Source: Alphaproteobacteria bacterium (lineage in GTDB: Bacteria; Pseudomonadota; Alphaproteobacteria; Micavibrionales; Micavibrionaceae). From it: a stretch of 8,524 bases of DNA. Where the stretch lies: positions 1-8,524 of the forward strand of contig JAGRJZ010000050.1 of NCBI GenBank assembly GCA_020442505.1, given 5' to 3'. Every line of letters starts with the position of its first letter. Position 1 is the first letter of the stretch. The notes under the pieces were generated by a model. It was not told the origin of the DNA, did no database searches, and worked only from the letters and a program-made list of their open reading frames with translations. Of the stretch, positions 1 to 6,521 are shown piece after piece. A program made the position numbers and the translations under genes.

Positions 1-1303
1 GCCCCTCCCCGGGCGGCGGCGGATAATCCCAGACAATGGTGTTAAACGACCCGTGCGGCGCGGCGATGGGAGACCACCTGGCATAGATTCGGCCTGTTTC
101 GCTACAGATCCAGGCTTTGCCGGGCGGTGCCTCGGCTGCTTTTTCCGTCCAGTCCAGGGATTCCTCTTCCCGGCCTTGTGTGCGGGCCAGCTTTGCCTGC
201 AAACGAGCAATGCGGGGCGACAGACGTCCCTCGCGTGCGGTCGCGGTGTCCAGATGGGCGGCGGCTTCGCCGTAAAGCCCGTCGTCCAGCGCCATGGTGG
301 CGGCTAGAATTTCCCCTTCCGGAGTTTCGGGATTACGGGCAATCAGACGCGCGGCCCAGCGCATATCGGCGACAAGATTGCCTTTTTTCTTCTTCCCACG
401 GGGCGGAGCGGCCTCCCGCCACAAAAGCGCCAGATCCTCATGCGGGCTTTGCGTCCAGGTTTTTTCTATGACGGCAATGGCTTGCCGTCGTTTCCCGGCA
501 TCCAGATAAAAACGCGCCAGCCGCGTCGCCGACGGCACAAAAAATGGGGCCAGCGCATAGGCTTTCTTCAGCCAATGGCCAATCCAGCGTGCCTCCGTGG
601 CTTTTTCAGCCCGATACAGGCATAGCGCGGCACGATCGGAGCGAGCCTTTTCAGCACTGATCGCCTTAAAACGCATCGCCCGTTTGAGCGTTCTTTCGGC
701 GGCGTTCCAGTCCTCCATCCGGATCGCGAGCGTATAAAGCAGGCGCAAGACCCATGGATGACGCGGGTGAAGCGAGGCGGCCCGGCGGGCCAGATCCAGC
801 GCCCGTTTGTCGTCCTTCTCGGCCAGCGCGTCCTGTAACAAACCGCGCAGTCCCAAAAACGCCGTATCCGGGTTTTCCAGCAGGCGCGTAAACAACAAAG
901 TCGCCTTTTCCCGTTCCCCCTGAAGGCGGGCCGTTTGGGCCTGAAGGAAAACCGTCAGGCCCGGATCGCCGGGCAGGAGCCGCTGAGCGCGGTTCGCGAG
1001 GCGCGCCGCGCTCTTTAGATCGCCCGCCGCCAAAGCTCCGAAACCTCGGGTTAAAAACCGTTCTCCCCTGACCCGGGCCGTTTCCCGGCGCCGGCGGCGC
1101 CATGTTCCAGGCAGATCGAACAAGCGGAACAACAACGAGATAAACGCCGCGACGATCAAAAACCCCGCCAGCGCGATTCCGACATGCGCCCGCACGTCAT
1201 AGCCCAGCCAGGCGATCTGGACAAAACCGGGCCGATTCGCGATCCAAACGGCCGCCGCGACCAGCAGAGCGACTTTTACGGCAAAAAACAAAGCGCGCAG
1301 CAT
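1..1303 (-). CDS. hemY: HemY-family membrane TPR protein (3' end outside window)
   Basis: Reading the minus strand from the ATG at 1303 gives an uninterrupted frame of 434 codons that runs off the left edge. Residues 3-22 and 41-59 are hydrophobic and form the two membrane helices of the HemY N-terminal domain. After them comes a basic stretch (RRRRRE) and then helical TPR-like repeats up to about residue 385. The family is an inner-membrane protein linked to late haem synthesis in proteobacteria; its exact role is not settled, and it is not protoporphyrinogen oxidase despite sharing the name. Near residue 398 the sequence has W-I-C-S-E-T-G, then W-S-P and V-W-D. This matches the layout of the C-terminal ribbon of alphaproteobacterial homologues, but only one cysteine (C400) is left. 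The start is preceded by a G-rich stretch about 8 nt upstream. In many alphaproteobacteria hemY follows hemD and mic60; here 210 bp of apparently non-coding DNA and a divergent gene lie upstream instead. Confidence 0.9.
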   Translation of the reverse strand, partial: MLRALFFAVKVALLVAAAVWIANRPGFVQIAWLGYDVRAHVGIALAGFLIVAAFISLLFRLFDLPGTWRRRRRETARVRGERFLTRGFGALAAGDLKSAARLANRAQRLLPGDPGLTVFLQAQTARLQGEREKATLLFTRLLENPDTAFLGLRGLLQDALAEKDDKRALDLARRAASLHPRHPWVLRLLYTLAIRMEDWNAAERTLKRAMRFKAISAEKARSDRAALCLYRAEKATEARWIGHWLKKAYALAPFFVPSATRLARFYLDAGKRRQAIAVIEKTWTQSPHEDLALLWREAAPPRGKKKKGNLVADMRWAARLIARNPETPEGEILAATMALDDGLYGEAAAHLDTATAREGRLSPRIARLQAKLARTQGREEESLDWTEKAAEAPPGKAWICSETGRIYARWSPIAAPHGSFNTIVWDYPPPPGEG

Positions 1304-1454
1304 CAAACCATCCCCCGGGCCATAGGCGTTCAGACAACAAAAAGACAACAAGGCCCGCCTCTTTCAATCTAACGTGAAAAACCCCGATCGGAAAGACCGT
1401 TCCAGTTTTCACAGATGACAGAAAATGTGAGGAGGCAAGAGCTCTGGGAAAAAT

Positions 1455-1483
1455 TTGACATAGCGCATTCTGTCTGTTAATCC
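1455..1483 (+). promoter_or_regulatory. Possible promoter of the TPR gene
   Basis: A perfect TTGACA lies at 1455-1460, and 17 bp later there is only a weak -10 match (TAATCC, 1478-1483). It stands about 50 bp before the ATG of the TPR gene. The -35 is convincing, the -10 is not. I saw no gene or strong promoter elsewhere in the 1304-1513 gap, on either strand. Confidence 0.35.
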
Positions 1484-1513
1484 TTATTCTCGAATAAATA
1501 TTGGAAAACCAGC

Positions 1514-1864
1514 ATGTCTAGTTCTCCAAACGAATTGTTGAAGAAAGCCCTGCGTTCCGCACACAAGCATGCAGCGAGCCCGGAAGAACGCAGAACGGAA
1601 CGTGCTAGAAGATTGTGCTTTCTTACCGACTACCTCTTTCAAAATAATCCACAACTGGCGCTCCGCTGTGCCCAACAGGCTAAAGAATTAGATCCGGCCG
1701 GGGCCTTGCCTGAACTGGCTCTTGGTTTGTGCCATTATCACGCTGATGATGATAGGAGTGATCGACAGGCTCTCCGTCATTTACAGGCGGTTTTGGACAC
1801 CCGTCCTGTACAGAATATTGATTCTCTTGGAAGAGCCTCTGTCCTGATGGCCAAAATTCATTAG
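1514..1864 (+). CDS. TPR protein, N-terminal part of a frameshifted gene
   Basis: This 116-residue frame starts at an ATG with a GGAAAA ribosome-binding-like sequence 6 nt upstream. It is rich in helix-forming residues, and the part around residues 40-62 (LALRCAQQAKELDP) has the look of a TPR helix pair with the usual closing Asp-Pro. No signal peptide or membrane segment is visible. It stops at TAG 1862-1864 in the middle of a helix, and the same kind of protein continues at once one frame over. Removing one T of the pair 1861-1862 joins the two parts with no stop between them, giving about 282 residues. I therefore read it as the front of a disrupted TPR gene, though a sequencing error is possible. 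Its G+C content and codon use are visibly poorer in G/C than hemY or the dehydrogenase. Function is unknown; TPR proteins generally bind other proteins. Confidence 0.6.
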   Translation: MSSSPNELLKKALRSAHKHAASPEERRTERARRLCFLTDYLFQNNPQLALRCAQQAKELDPAGALPELALGLCHYHADDDRSDRQALRHLQAVLDTRPVQNIDSLGRASVLMAKIH

Positions 1865-1901
1865 ACGACAAGGAAGAAAGGACCGTGTTCTCGAGGTTGT
1901 T

Positions 1902-2360
1902 TTGGAGGCCATTCTTCGTGATCCGAATTTTGCTGCTCTCTGGCCAGATCTTGAAGGGGCGTATTGTTCCACGGGCAACCCTAAGAAAAAGATTGAAGAA
2001 AAACTGGCTCTGGCTATCCAACAGCACCCCAATGATTTTCGTCACCTCGTTGTCAGAGGATTTTATCTCTTTTCAAGTGGTGATTTCGCTGACGCCGCTG
2101 AGGATCTTGAAAGAGCCCTGGGGTCCCTTCCAAAAGATCATCCAGGCAAAGGTGCGTTGAAAAACTTTCAAAACGCGGCTAGTGCCCTTAGAAGCAAGAA
2201 TCCAAAGGAAGCTCTTTCGCTTATCAACGCTGGAAGAAGAGAAGCCCTTGGTCGCCTTTTGCAGATGTGTGAAGGAGTATGTGAGGGCAAACCAAAGAGC
2301 CTGGGACAGCGTATCCTTCTGAATATACAGAAAGAACCGGTTCTTCGGCATTCATTATAA
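1902..2360 (+). CDS. TPR protein, C-terminal part of a frameshifted gene
   Basis: This frame encodes 152 residues from a TTG at 1902, the only possible start in it. No ribosome binding site lies at a proper distance, so independent translation is doubtful. The open frame really extends back to about 1860, reading RRQGRKDRVLEVVLEAILRD, which joins smoothly to the end of the upstream part if one base is removed near 1861. Around residues 45-80 there is a clear TPR unit (FRHLVVRGFYLFSSGDFADA, then ending SLPKD). The last 50 residues are a less regular helical tail. No catalytic motif is recognisable. I place it as the back half of the gene that begins at 1514. The stop is followed by IS630 debris, which fits an acquired and decaying segment. 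The alternative is two short separate genes, which I think less likely. Confidence 0.55.
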   Translation: MEAILRDPNFAALWPDLEGAYCSTGNPKKKIEEKLALAIQQHPNDFRHLVVRGFYLFSSGDFADAAEDLERALGSLPKDHPGKGALKNFQNAASALRSKNPKEALSLINAGRREALGRLLQMCEGVCEGKPKSLGQRILLNIQKEPVLRHSL

Positions 2361-2385
2361 TCCTTCGCATTAAGAATCGGGCATG

Positions 2386-2583
2386 TTACAATGAGGGGTA
2401 ACCTATCAGACCTCGCACAGGGTAGCCCTGCGTGCGCGGCGTGTCGTGGGCAAAGCCGCTTTCGTCGATGTAGACAATTGACCGGCCTTGGTGTTCATAC
2501 ATCTTTATAATCGTCTGGAAGACACCCATGTAGGCTCTCTCAGCTCTTGGGTCAACCCAACTTAACGGAGCCGGACAGATAGG
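2386..2583 (-). pseudogene. IS630-family transposase fragment
   Basis: The minus strand holds an open frame of about 65 codons between an upstream TAG (2584-2586) and TAA (2386-2388), with one internal ATG at 2529. It contains Y-E-H-Q-G-R-S-I-V-Y-I-D-E-S-G-F-A-H-D, followed by P-R-T-Q-G-Y-P-V-R-G. This is the block around the first catalytic Asp of IS630-type DDE transposases (usual form VYxDESGFxxDxPRxxGxxxRG). The N-terminal helix-turn-helix domain and the rest of the catalytic domain, with the second Asp and the last Glu, are absent, so it cannot be active. Similarity ends just after the R-G, about 2405. I could not identify inverted repeats or a TA duplication at its edges. The rest of the gap 2361-2683 holds no gene that I can recognise. 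Confidence 0.75.
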
Positions 2584-2683
2584 CTATATTGTATAGTCGT
2601 CTGTTTTTTAACGGGAACGGCTATAACAGCCATAAGCAAACGGAACGTCGTGCTTTCCTGACGGCATCAAAAAGAGCACGCGA

Positions 2684-4474
2684 TCAAAAAGACTCGGCCT
2701 TCAGAGTCATGAGCGGCGGGGTGCCGGCCGTAAGCATTTTAAACCGCCCGTCGGCTTCAGGCAACATCCGGGTCATGAAAAAACGAGCGGTCTCCAGCTT
2801 CGCTTCGTAGAATTCACGGGTATGCGCGCCGTCGCCGGCCGCCAGCTTGTCCAGCGCCACCCGGGCCATCCGGGCCCACATCCACCCCATTGCCACCAGC
2901 GCGAACTGACGCAGGTAGTCAACGGAGGCCGCACCGGCCTCGTTCGGATCTTTCAAGCTTTTTTGCGCCACGGTCGCCGTTGCCTGCTGCAGCTTCGCAA
3001 AGGCCTTGGCCAGAGGAAAGACAAAGGACGCCATGTCCGGATCGGCTTGTTGCGCATCGATAAAACCGTGCACCGGGTGGAAAAACCGACGGAGCAGGCG
3101 GCCCATCCCCTCGGGCATTTTTCGGCCGATCAGATCAAGCGCCTGAACGCCGTTCGTGCCCTCATAGATCATCGCGATCCGGGCGTCCCGGACATATTGT
3201 TCGACCCCGTATTCGTGGATATAGCCGTGCCCACCGTGAATCTGTACGGCCAGGTTGGCAACCTCGAACCCCATATCGGTCTGATAGGCTTTGACGATCG
3301 GTGTGAGAAGCGCGACGAAATCGTCGGCTTCCTGCCGCGCGGCTTCGTCTTCGTGTTTATGGGCGACGTCCAGCGTCATTCCCACCAGATAGGACAGCGC
3401 CCGGGCGCCTTCGCAGAAAGCCTTTCCGGTCAGCAACATCCGCCGAATATCCGGATGCACGATAATTGGGTCCGCCGGTTTGTCCGGCGCCTTGGGGCCG
3501 TCCAGCGCCCGCATTTGCAGCCGCTCCTTCGCGTAAGAGAGCCCGTTTTGCTGGGCGACCTCCGCGATCCCCAGACCTTGCATCGCCACGCCCAAGCGCG
3601 CAGCATTCATCATCGTAAACATCGCCCGCAGGCCTTTATGCGGGGCGCCGACCAGCCAGGCTTTCGACTCTTCGAAATTCATCACGCAGGTGCTGGAGGC
3701 CTTGATTCCCATTTTATGCTCGATCGACCCGCACGTCACATGGTTCGGGGCCATCGAGTCAGGCAGGTATTTCGGTACGACGAACAGAGAGATGCCGTGT
3801 ACCCCCTCCGGCGCGTCGGGCAAGCGCGCCAGGACGAGGTGGATAATATTCTCCGTCAAATCGTGTTCCCCCGCGGAAATGAAGATTTTCGTGCCGCTCA
3901 CAAGACAGGTGCCGTCCGCGTCTCCGGTCGGCACGGCTCTGGTTTTGATCAGGCCCAGATCCGTCCCGCAATGGGGCTCCGTCAAACACATCGTGCCCGA
4001 CCATTCCCCCGTGACCAGTTTGGGCAGATAGGTTTGTTTTTGTTCGTCGGTTCCGAACTTATGCAGCGCCTCATACGCGCCTTGTGAAAGCCCGGGATAC
4101 ATGCCAAAGGAAAAATTCGCGCTACAGATCATTTCCTGTATGACCGTGTTGACAAGCACCGGTAGCCCCATTCCGCCATAGGCTGGATCGGCTGCGACGC
4201 CGGTCCACCCGCCTTGCGTGAACGTGTCGTAGGCTTCCTTGAAGCCCTTCGGTGTCGTGACGGCGCCATCCTTGAAGCCGCAACCTTCCGCGTCCCCGCT
4301 CTGGTTCAAAGGAAACAGAACATCCCGGCAGAGCTTTCCGGCCTCTTCGAGAATCTGATCGACCAGATCGGGAGTCGCATCGCCGTAACCTGGCAAGTTC
4401 GTCAGAGTCTCCGTGTGCAATACCTCGTTCAAAACGAAACGGATATCCTCAAGCGGCGGATGGTAAGATGGCAT
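2684..4474 (-). CDS. Long acyl-CoA dehydrogenase, DmdC/AcdA-like
   Basis: This 596-residue FAD-dependent enzyme catalyses alpha,beta-dehydrogenation of an acyl-CoA and passes electrons to electron-transfer flavoprotein. Domain order is: a short N-terminal extension typical of this branch (about 1-35), helical N-domain (about 80-157), beta middle domain beginning at the flavin-site motif MCLTEPHCGTDLG (162-174), C-terminal helical domain (about 280-450), and an extra C-terminal region (about 468-590). The last region and the total length set it apart from ordinary 380-residue dehydrogenases and match the DmdC/AcdA type. The sequence QIHGGHGYIHEYGVEQYVRD is followed by IYEGTNGVQ, whose Glu438 is the expected catalytic base. 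The substrate cannot be told from sequence. DmdC acts on 3-methylmercaptopropionyl-CoA, but most relatives probably use fatty or branched acyl-CoAs, and no other dmd gene is in the window. The ATG is preceded by GAGAG about 9 nt upstream, and the gene seems to be transcribed alone. Confidence 0.96.
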   Translation of the reverse strand: MPSYHPPLEDIRFVLNEVLHTETLTNLPGYGDATPDLVDQILEEAGKLCRDVLFPLNQSGDAEGCGFKDGAVTTPKGFKEAYDTFTQGGWTGVAADPAYGGMGLPVLVNTVIQEMICSANFSFGMYPGLSQGAYEALHKFGTDEQKQTYLPKLVTGEWSGTMCLTEPHCGTDLGLIKTRAVPTGDADGTCLVSGTKIFISAGEHDLTENIIHLVLARLPDAPEGVHGISLFVVPKYLPDSMAPNHVTCGSIEHKMGIKASSTCVMNFEESKAWLVGAPHKGLRAMFTMMNAARLGVAMQGLGIAEVAQQNGLSYAKERLQMRALDGPKAPDKPADPIIVHPDIRRMLLTGKAFCEGARALSYLVGMTLDVAHKHEDEAARQEADDFVALLTPIVKAYQTDMGFEVANLAVQIHGGHGYIHEYGVEQYVRDARIAMIYEGTNGVQALDLIGRKMPEGMGRLLRRFFHPVHGFIDAQQADPDMASFVFPLAKAFAKLQQATATVAQKSLKDPNEAGAASVDYLRQFALVAMGWMWARMARVALDKLAAGDGAHTREFYEAKLETARFFMTRMLPEADGRFKMLTAGTPPLMTLKAESF

Positions 4475-4525
4475 GATTTTATTCTCTCATCTGAAAAAAC
4501 GGGAGGGATCAAAACGACCTGATCC

Positions 4526-4553
4526 ATTATAGAGCCATTCGAGATTTTCGCAA
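4526..4553 (-). promoter_or_regulatory. Sigma70-like promoter of the acyl-CoA dehydrogenase gene
   Basis: On the minus strand a TTGCGA -35 (4548-4553) is followed after 16 bp by a perfect TATAAT -10 (4526-4531). Transcription would start near 4519 and leave a leader of about 45 nt before the ATG at 4474. No obvious operator is seen. Confidence 0.6.
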
Positions 4554-4615
4554 TCACGGTGTAGCGGGTCGTATCCTGCCGTTTTGCTCAGAGATATTTT
4601 TTTCGGAAAAAGGGT

Positions 4616-4644
4616 TTGACAGCCAGATTAGGACTCCGTAATAT
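4616..4644 (+). promoter_or_regulatory. Strong sigma70-like promoter driving a small RNA
   Basis: A perfect TTGACA (4616-4621) is followed by exactly 17 bp and then TAATAT (4639-4644). An A/T-rich tract resembling an UP element lies just upstream (about 4594-4612). Predicted start of transcription is about 4651. No coding frame follows; an intrinsic terminator stands about 70 bp downstream. Confidence 0.65.
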
Positions 4645-4650
4645 GAACGA

Positions 4651-4728
4651 ATACTAATGTATGGTAACATACATTTTTCTGTCTCTCCTTTGCGCGGACC
4701 TTCTCCCTTCCAGGTCCGCGCATTTTTT
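4651..4728 (+). ncRNA. Candidate small regulatory RNA, about 78 nt
   Basis: The segment has the layout of a free-standing bacterial small RNA: strong promoter, no coding frame, intrinsic terminator. Just after the predicted start is a perfect 8-bp hairpin (AATGTATG / CATACATT, 4656-4675) closed by GTAA, a GNRA tetraloop. Next comes an unpaired pyrimidine stretch (4676-4690) containing CTCTCCTTT, which is complementary to Shine-Dalgarno sequences. The 3' end is the terminator hairpin, whose 10-nt loop (TCTCCCTTCC) is again CU-rich. A 3' U-tract and unpaired CU-rich loops are common in alphaproteobacterial trans-acting small RNAs that base-pair with ribosome binding sites. I do not recognise it as a named family. 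It lies between two minus-strand genes and its end touches the panC stop codon, so it could also act against the panC 3' end. Transcription is predicted, not shown. Confidence 0.55.
4691..4728 (+). terminator. Intrinsic terminator of the small RNA
   Basis: A perfect 11-bp stem (TGCGCGGACCT at 4691-4701 with AGGTCCGCGCA at 4712-4722) and a 10-nt loop are followed by six T residues (4723-4728). The T run is only on the plus-strand side. For panC on the minus strand the stem is followed by AAGGAGAG, so it is at best a weak terminator in that direction. Confidence 0.8.
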
Positions 4729-5611
4729 ATGCCTCCACGTTGTCGATCAAACGCGTACGCCCCAGAAAGGCCGCGACCAGAATGCGCAGCGGGCGGTCGT
4801 CTTTTTCGGTAACGGATATCAGGGTTTGCGCGTCCCGGATCTCCAGATAGTCGATGTTCCCGAAGCCGGCCTGCTTGATCTGCGTTACCCCCCACGTCCG
4901 GATAGCTTCCAACGACTTCCCGGCCGCGATTTTCTCCGCCATGGCAAATAAGGTCTTGTTCAGCGTCCCGGCGATAACCAGTTCCGCCGGACTGAGATAG
5001 GCGTTGCGGGAGGATAGCGCGAGCCCGCTTTCCGGATCGCGCACGATCGGAACGCCGACGATCTCGACCGGGATGTTCAAATCCTCTACGACCTGTTTGA
5101 TGAGCTGTAATTGCTGGTAGTCCTTCTCTCCGAATAGGGCCAAATCAGGCAAAGCCTGTAAGAGCAGTTTCGTGACGATCGTCGCCACGCCGTCGAAATG
5201 GCCCGGGCGACATACGCCTTCCAATGTTTCCGTGATGCCCTTGACGTGGACGCTCGTGCTGGCCCCTTCCGGGTACATCTCCGCTGTCGTGGGGAGGAAA
5301 ACAGCCTGCGCCCCGACGGCGGAGAGTTTTTGGATGTCCTGCGCGGGTTGGCGTGGATAGGCCTCAAAATCCTCGTGCGGACCGAATTGGGTCGGATTCA
5401 CGAAAATACTAACAATAACGTTATCGGCCCGCTTGAGGCCCTCTCGTGCCAGCGTCAAATGACCGTCATGCAAAGCCCCCATGGTCGGAACCAGCGCCAC
5501 GGTTTCGCCCCGCCCCCGACAGGCTCTTACGAAAGCCCGCAAATCACCGACGGTCCTTAAAACAACCGGTTCGGCAGGAAGGTAAGCGAGCCCGGATTGC
5601 GTGCAAACCAT
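4727..5611 (-). CDS. panC: Pantothenate synthetase
   Basis: PanC joins pantoate and beta-alanine using ATP to make pantothenate, the precursor of coenzyme A, in the cytoplasm. The protein has 294 residues, slightly more than the usual 280-285, the excess being about 15 residues at the N-terminus. Visible active-site motifs are PTMGALHDGH (42-51, the HIGH-type nucleotide-binding motif with H48 and H51), FVNPTQF (70-76, with Q75), GEKDYQQL (161-168, with K163) and LSSRN (199-203, in the place of KMSKS). The C-terminal domain ends with DYLEIRD and LIDNVEA, as is normal. The ATG at 5611 lies one base after the TGA of the upstream gene (TGA-G-ATG), which argues for translational coupling and supports this start. 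panB and panD are not in the window. Confidence 0.98.
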   Translation of the reverse strand: MVCTQSGLAYLPAEPVVLRTVGDLRAFVRACRGRGETVALVPTMGALHDGHLTLAREGLKRADNVIVSIFVNPTQFGPHEDFEAYPRQPAQDIQKLSAVGAQAVFLPTTAEMYPEGASTSVHVKGITETLEGVCRPGHFDGVATIVTKLLLQALPDLALFGEKDYQQLQLIKQVVEDLNIPVEIVGVPIVRDPESGLALSSRNAYLSPAELVIAGTLNKTLFAMAEKIAAGKSLEAIRTWGVTQIKQAGFGNIDYLEIRDAQTLISVTEKDDRPLRILVAAFLGRTRLIDNVEA

Positions 5612-5612
5612 C

Positions 5613-6431
5613 TCAGGCCGCCTTTCGCTTGCTGCTCAGAAGCCACCAGGCCGTTCCCGTTGCCATTCTATGCGGCAGGGTGTTGGGTTTAAACCCGCAA
5701 GCTTTGAAAACCATGGAAATGGCCCGGTCTACTTCGGCCCGCCCGTAATAGCGATAGGCTCGCGTCGTATATTCCCGGTTATAGGTTTTACGATCATAGG
5801 GCGCGTCTGCCGGCGCGTTGGCCGCGTAATAGGCGTAGGCCAGCTCGTCGTCCTCGCTTTCTGCGATACGGCCCAGCGCGACTTTCAGCCGGCCGAACCT
5901 GCCCAGATTTTCGGTCGCCAGATAGCGTTTCATGGCATCGTAAAACAGCTTGTAATGCCGGAATTCGTCCCCGGCGATGTGGCGGCAAATCTGTTTCAGG
6001 ACAGGCTCCTCCACGGCGCGGCCGATGGCGGTGTAATAGCTTGAGGTGCCGACCTCCACCATACAGCGCGCGACAAGTTCTCCGCTGCGAGAACCACGGA
6101 CGGATTCGGCGTTGTCGTTGGCGAAATGGTCGATCTTGTACCCGGTGCGAAAGCGGGCCATCGCGGCGTTGAAATCCCATGACGGATCAATGCGTCCGGC
6201 CCACGCGCCCAAGGCCGCGCCATGCTGGACTTCTTCCTCAGCCCAGCGGTTGATATCTGTCTGGAGCACCGCATCGTCCGCGAAAACCCGGCACAGATAA
6301 TCGGCGTAGTCGCGGGCGTTATACTCCACCAGCGCGGCGGCTTTGATAATCGCCAACGTGTCGGGATCAACCCTTCCAGGAGAGAGTTCGTCCCACGGCA
6401 GTCCCTGAATGGTCCAATGTTCGTACGTCAT
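5613..6431 (-). CDS. Diiron ferritin-like protein
   Basis: This 272-residue, mostly helical soluble protein carries the complete metal-ligand pattern of a four-helix diiron protein: Glu36 (LVEYNARDYADY), E67-x-x-H70 (AEEEVQHG), Glu126 (MVEVGTSSYY) and E156-x-x-H159 (GDEFRHYKLF). This places it in the ferritin-like superfamily, close in pattern to the fatty-acid desaturase and rubrerythrin types, with a substrate or role I cannot name. No cysteine pairs of a rubredoxin domain are visible. I chose the ATG at 6431 (MTYEHWTIQGLPWD) because the conserved-looking region begins there and longer forms would run into the divergent mazE promoter. ATG 6449 is a possible alternative (278 residues, GGAA nearby). 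It is the first gene of an operon with panC, whose start follows its stop after one base. Confidence 0.92.
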   Translation of the reverse strand: MTYEHWTIQGLPWDELSPGRVDPDTLAIIKAAALVEYNARDYADYLCRVFADDAVLQTDINRWAEEEVQHGAALGAWAGRIDPSWDFNAAMARFRTGYKIDHFANDNAESVRGSRSGELVARCMVEVGTSSYYTAIGRAVEEPVLKQICRHIAGDEFRHYKLFYDAMKRYLATENLGRFGRLKVALGRIAESEDDELAYAYYAANAPADAPYDRKTYNREYTTRAYRYYGRAEVDRAISMVFKACGFKPNTLPHRMATGTAWWLLSSKRKAA

Positions 6432-6470
6432 GCGATGCTTGTAACGCATTTCCGGGGCGTTCCGCAAGCC

Positions 6471-6499
6471 TTGACAGAGTGTGCGAAAAAGTATATCCT
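6471..6499 (+). promoter_or_regulatory. Promoter of mazEF
   Basis: A perfect TTGACA (6471-6476) is followed by 17 bp and TATCCT (6494-6499). Transcription would start around 6506, giving a leader of only 16-19 nt, which contains the ribosome binding site GAGAGG (6513-6518). Confidence 0.7.
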
Positions 6500-6510
6500 T
6501 GGGGATATAC
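6491..6510 (+). promoter_or_regulatory. Palindromic operator in the mazEF promoter
   Basis: GTATATCC (6491-6498) and GGATATAC (6503-6510) form a perfect inverted repeat with a 4-bp centre. It covers the -10 box and the predicted transcription start. Antitoxins of the MazE/AbrB type bind such sites to repress their own operon, so autoregulation is the likely meaning (inference). The palindrome gives a TATACT on the minus strand as well, so it might also affect the divergent ferritin-like/panC operon. Confidence 0.6.
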
Positions 6511-6521
6511 ATGAGAGGTTT

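Noticed and set aside
1428..1460. GAGGAGG ribosome-binding-like sequence upstream of the TPR gene as sign of a small gene
   Set aside because: No ATG, GTG or usable TTG frame follows at a suitable distance; the TTG at 1455 meets a stop after two codons.
1857..1866. Programmed +1 frameshift joining the two TPR halves
   Set aside because: CAT followed by TAG offers no favourable re-pairing in the +1 frame, and no stimulatory Shine-Dalgarno-like element or structure is evident as in RF2-type sites. Mutation or sequencing error is simpler.
2822..4087. Long plus-strand open frame (421 codons) opposite the acyl-CoA dehydrogenase
   Set aside because: Its product is rich in Arg, His and Gly with no domain, and the opposite strand encodes a complete, motif-bearing enzyme. 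It is a shadow of a GC-rich gene.
4691..4722. The 4691-4722 hairpin as an intrinsic terminator of panC
   Set aside because: On the minus strand no U run follows the stem; the T run is only on the plus-strand side.
6432..6512. Longer N-terminus for the ferritin-like protein from ATG 6512
   Set aside because: There is no ribosome binding site before it, the extra residues do not look conserved, and the region carries the divergent mazEF promoter and operator.
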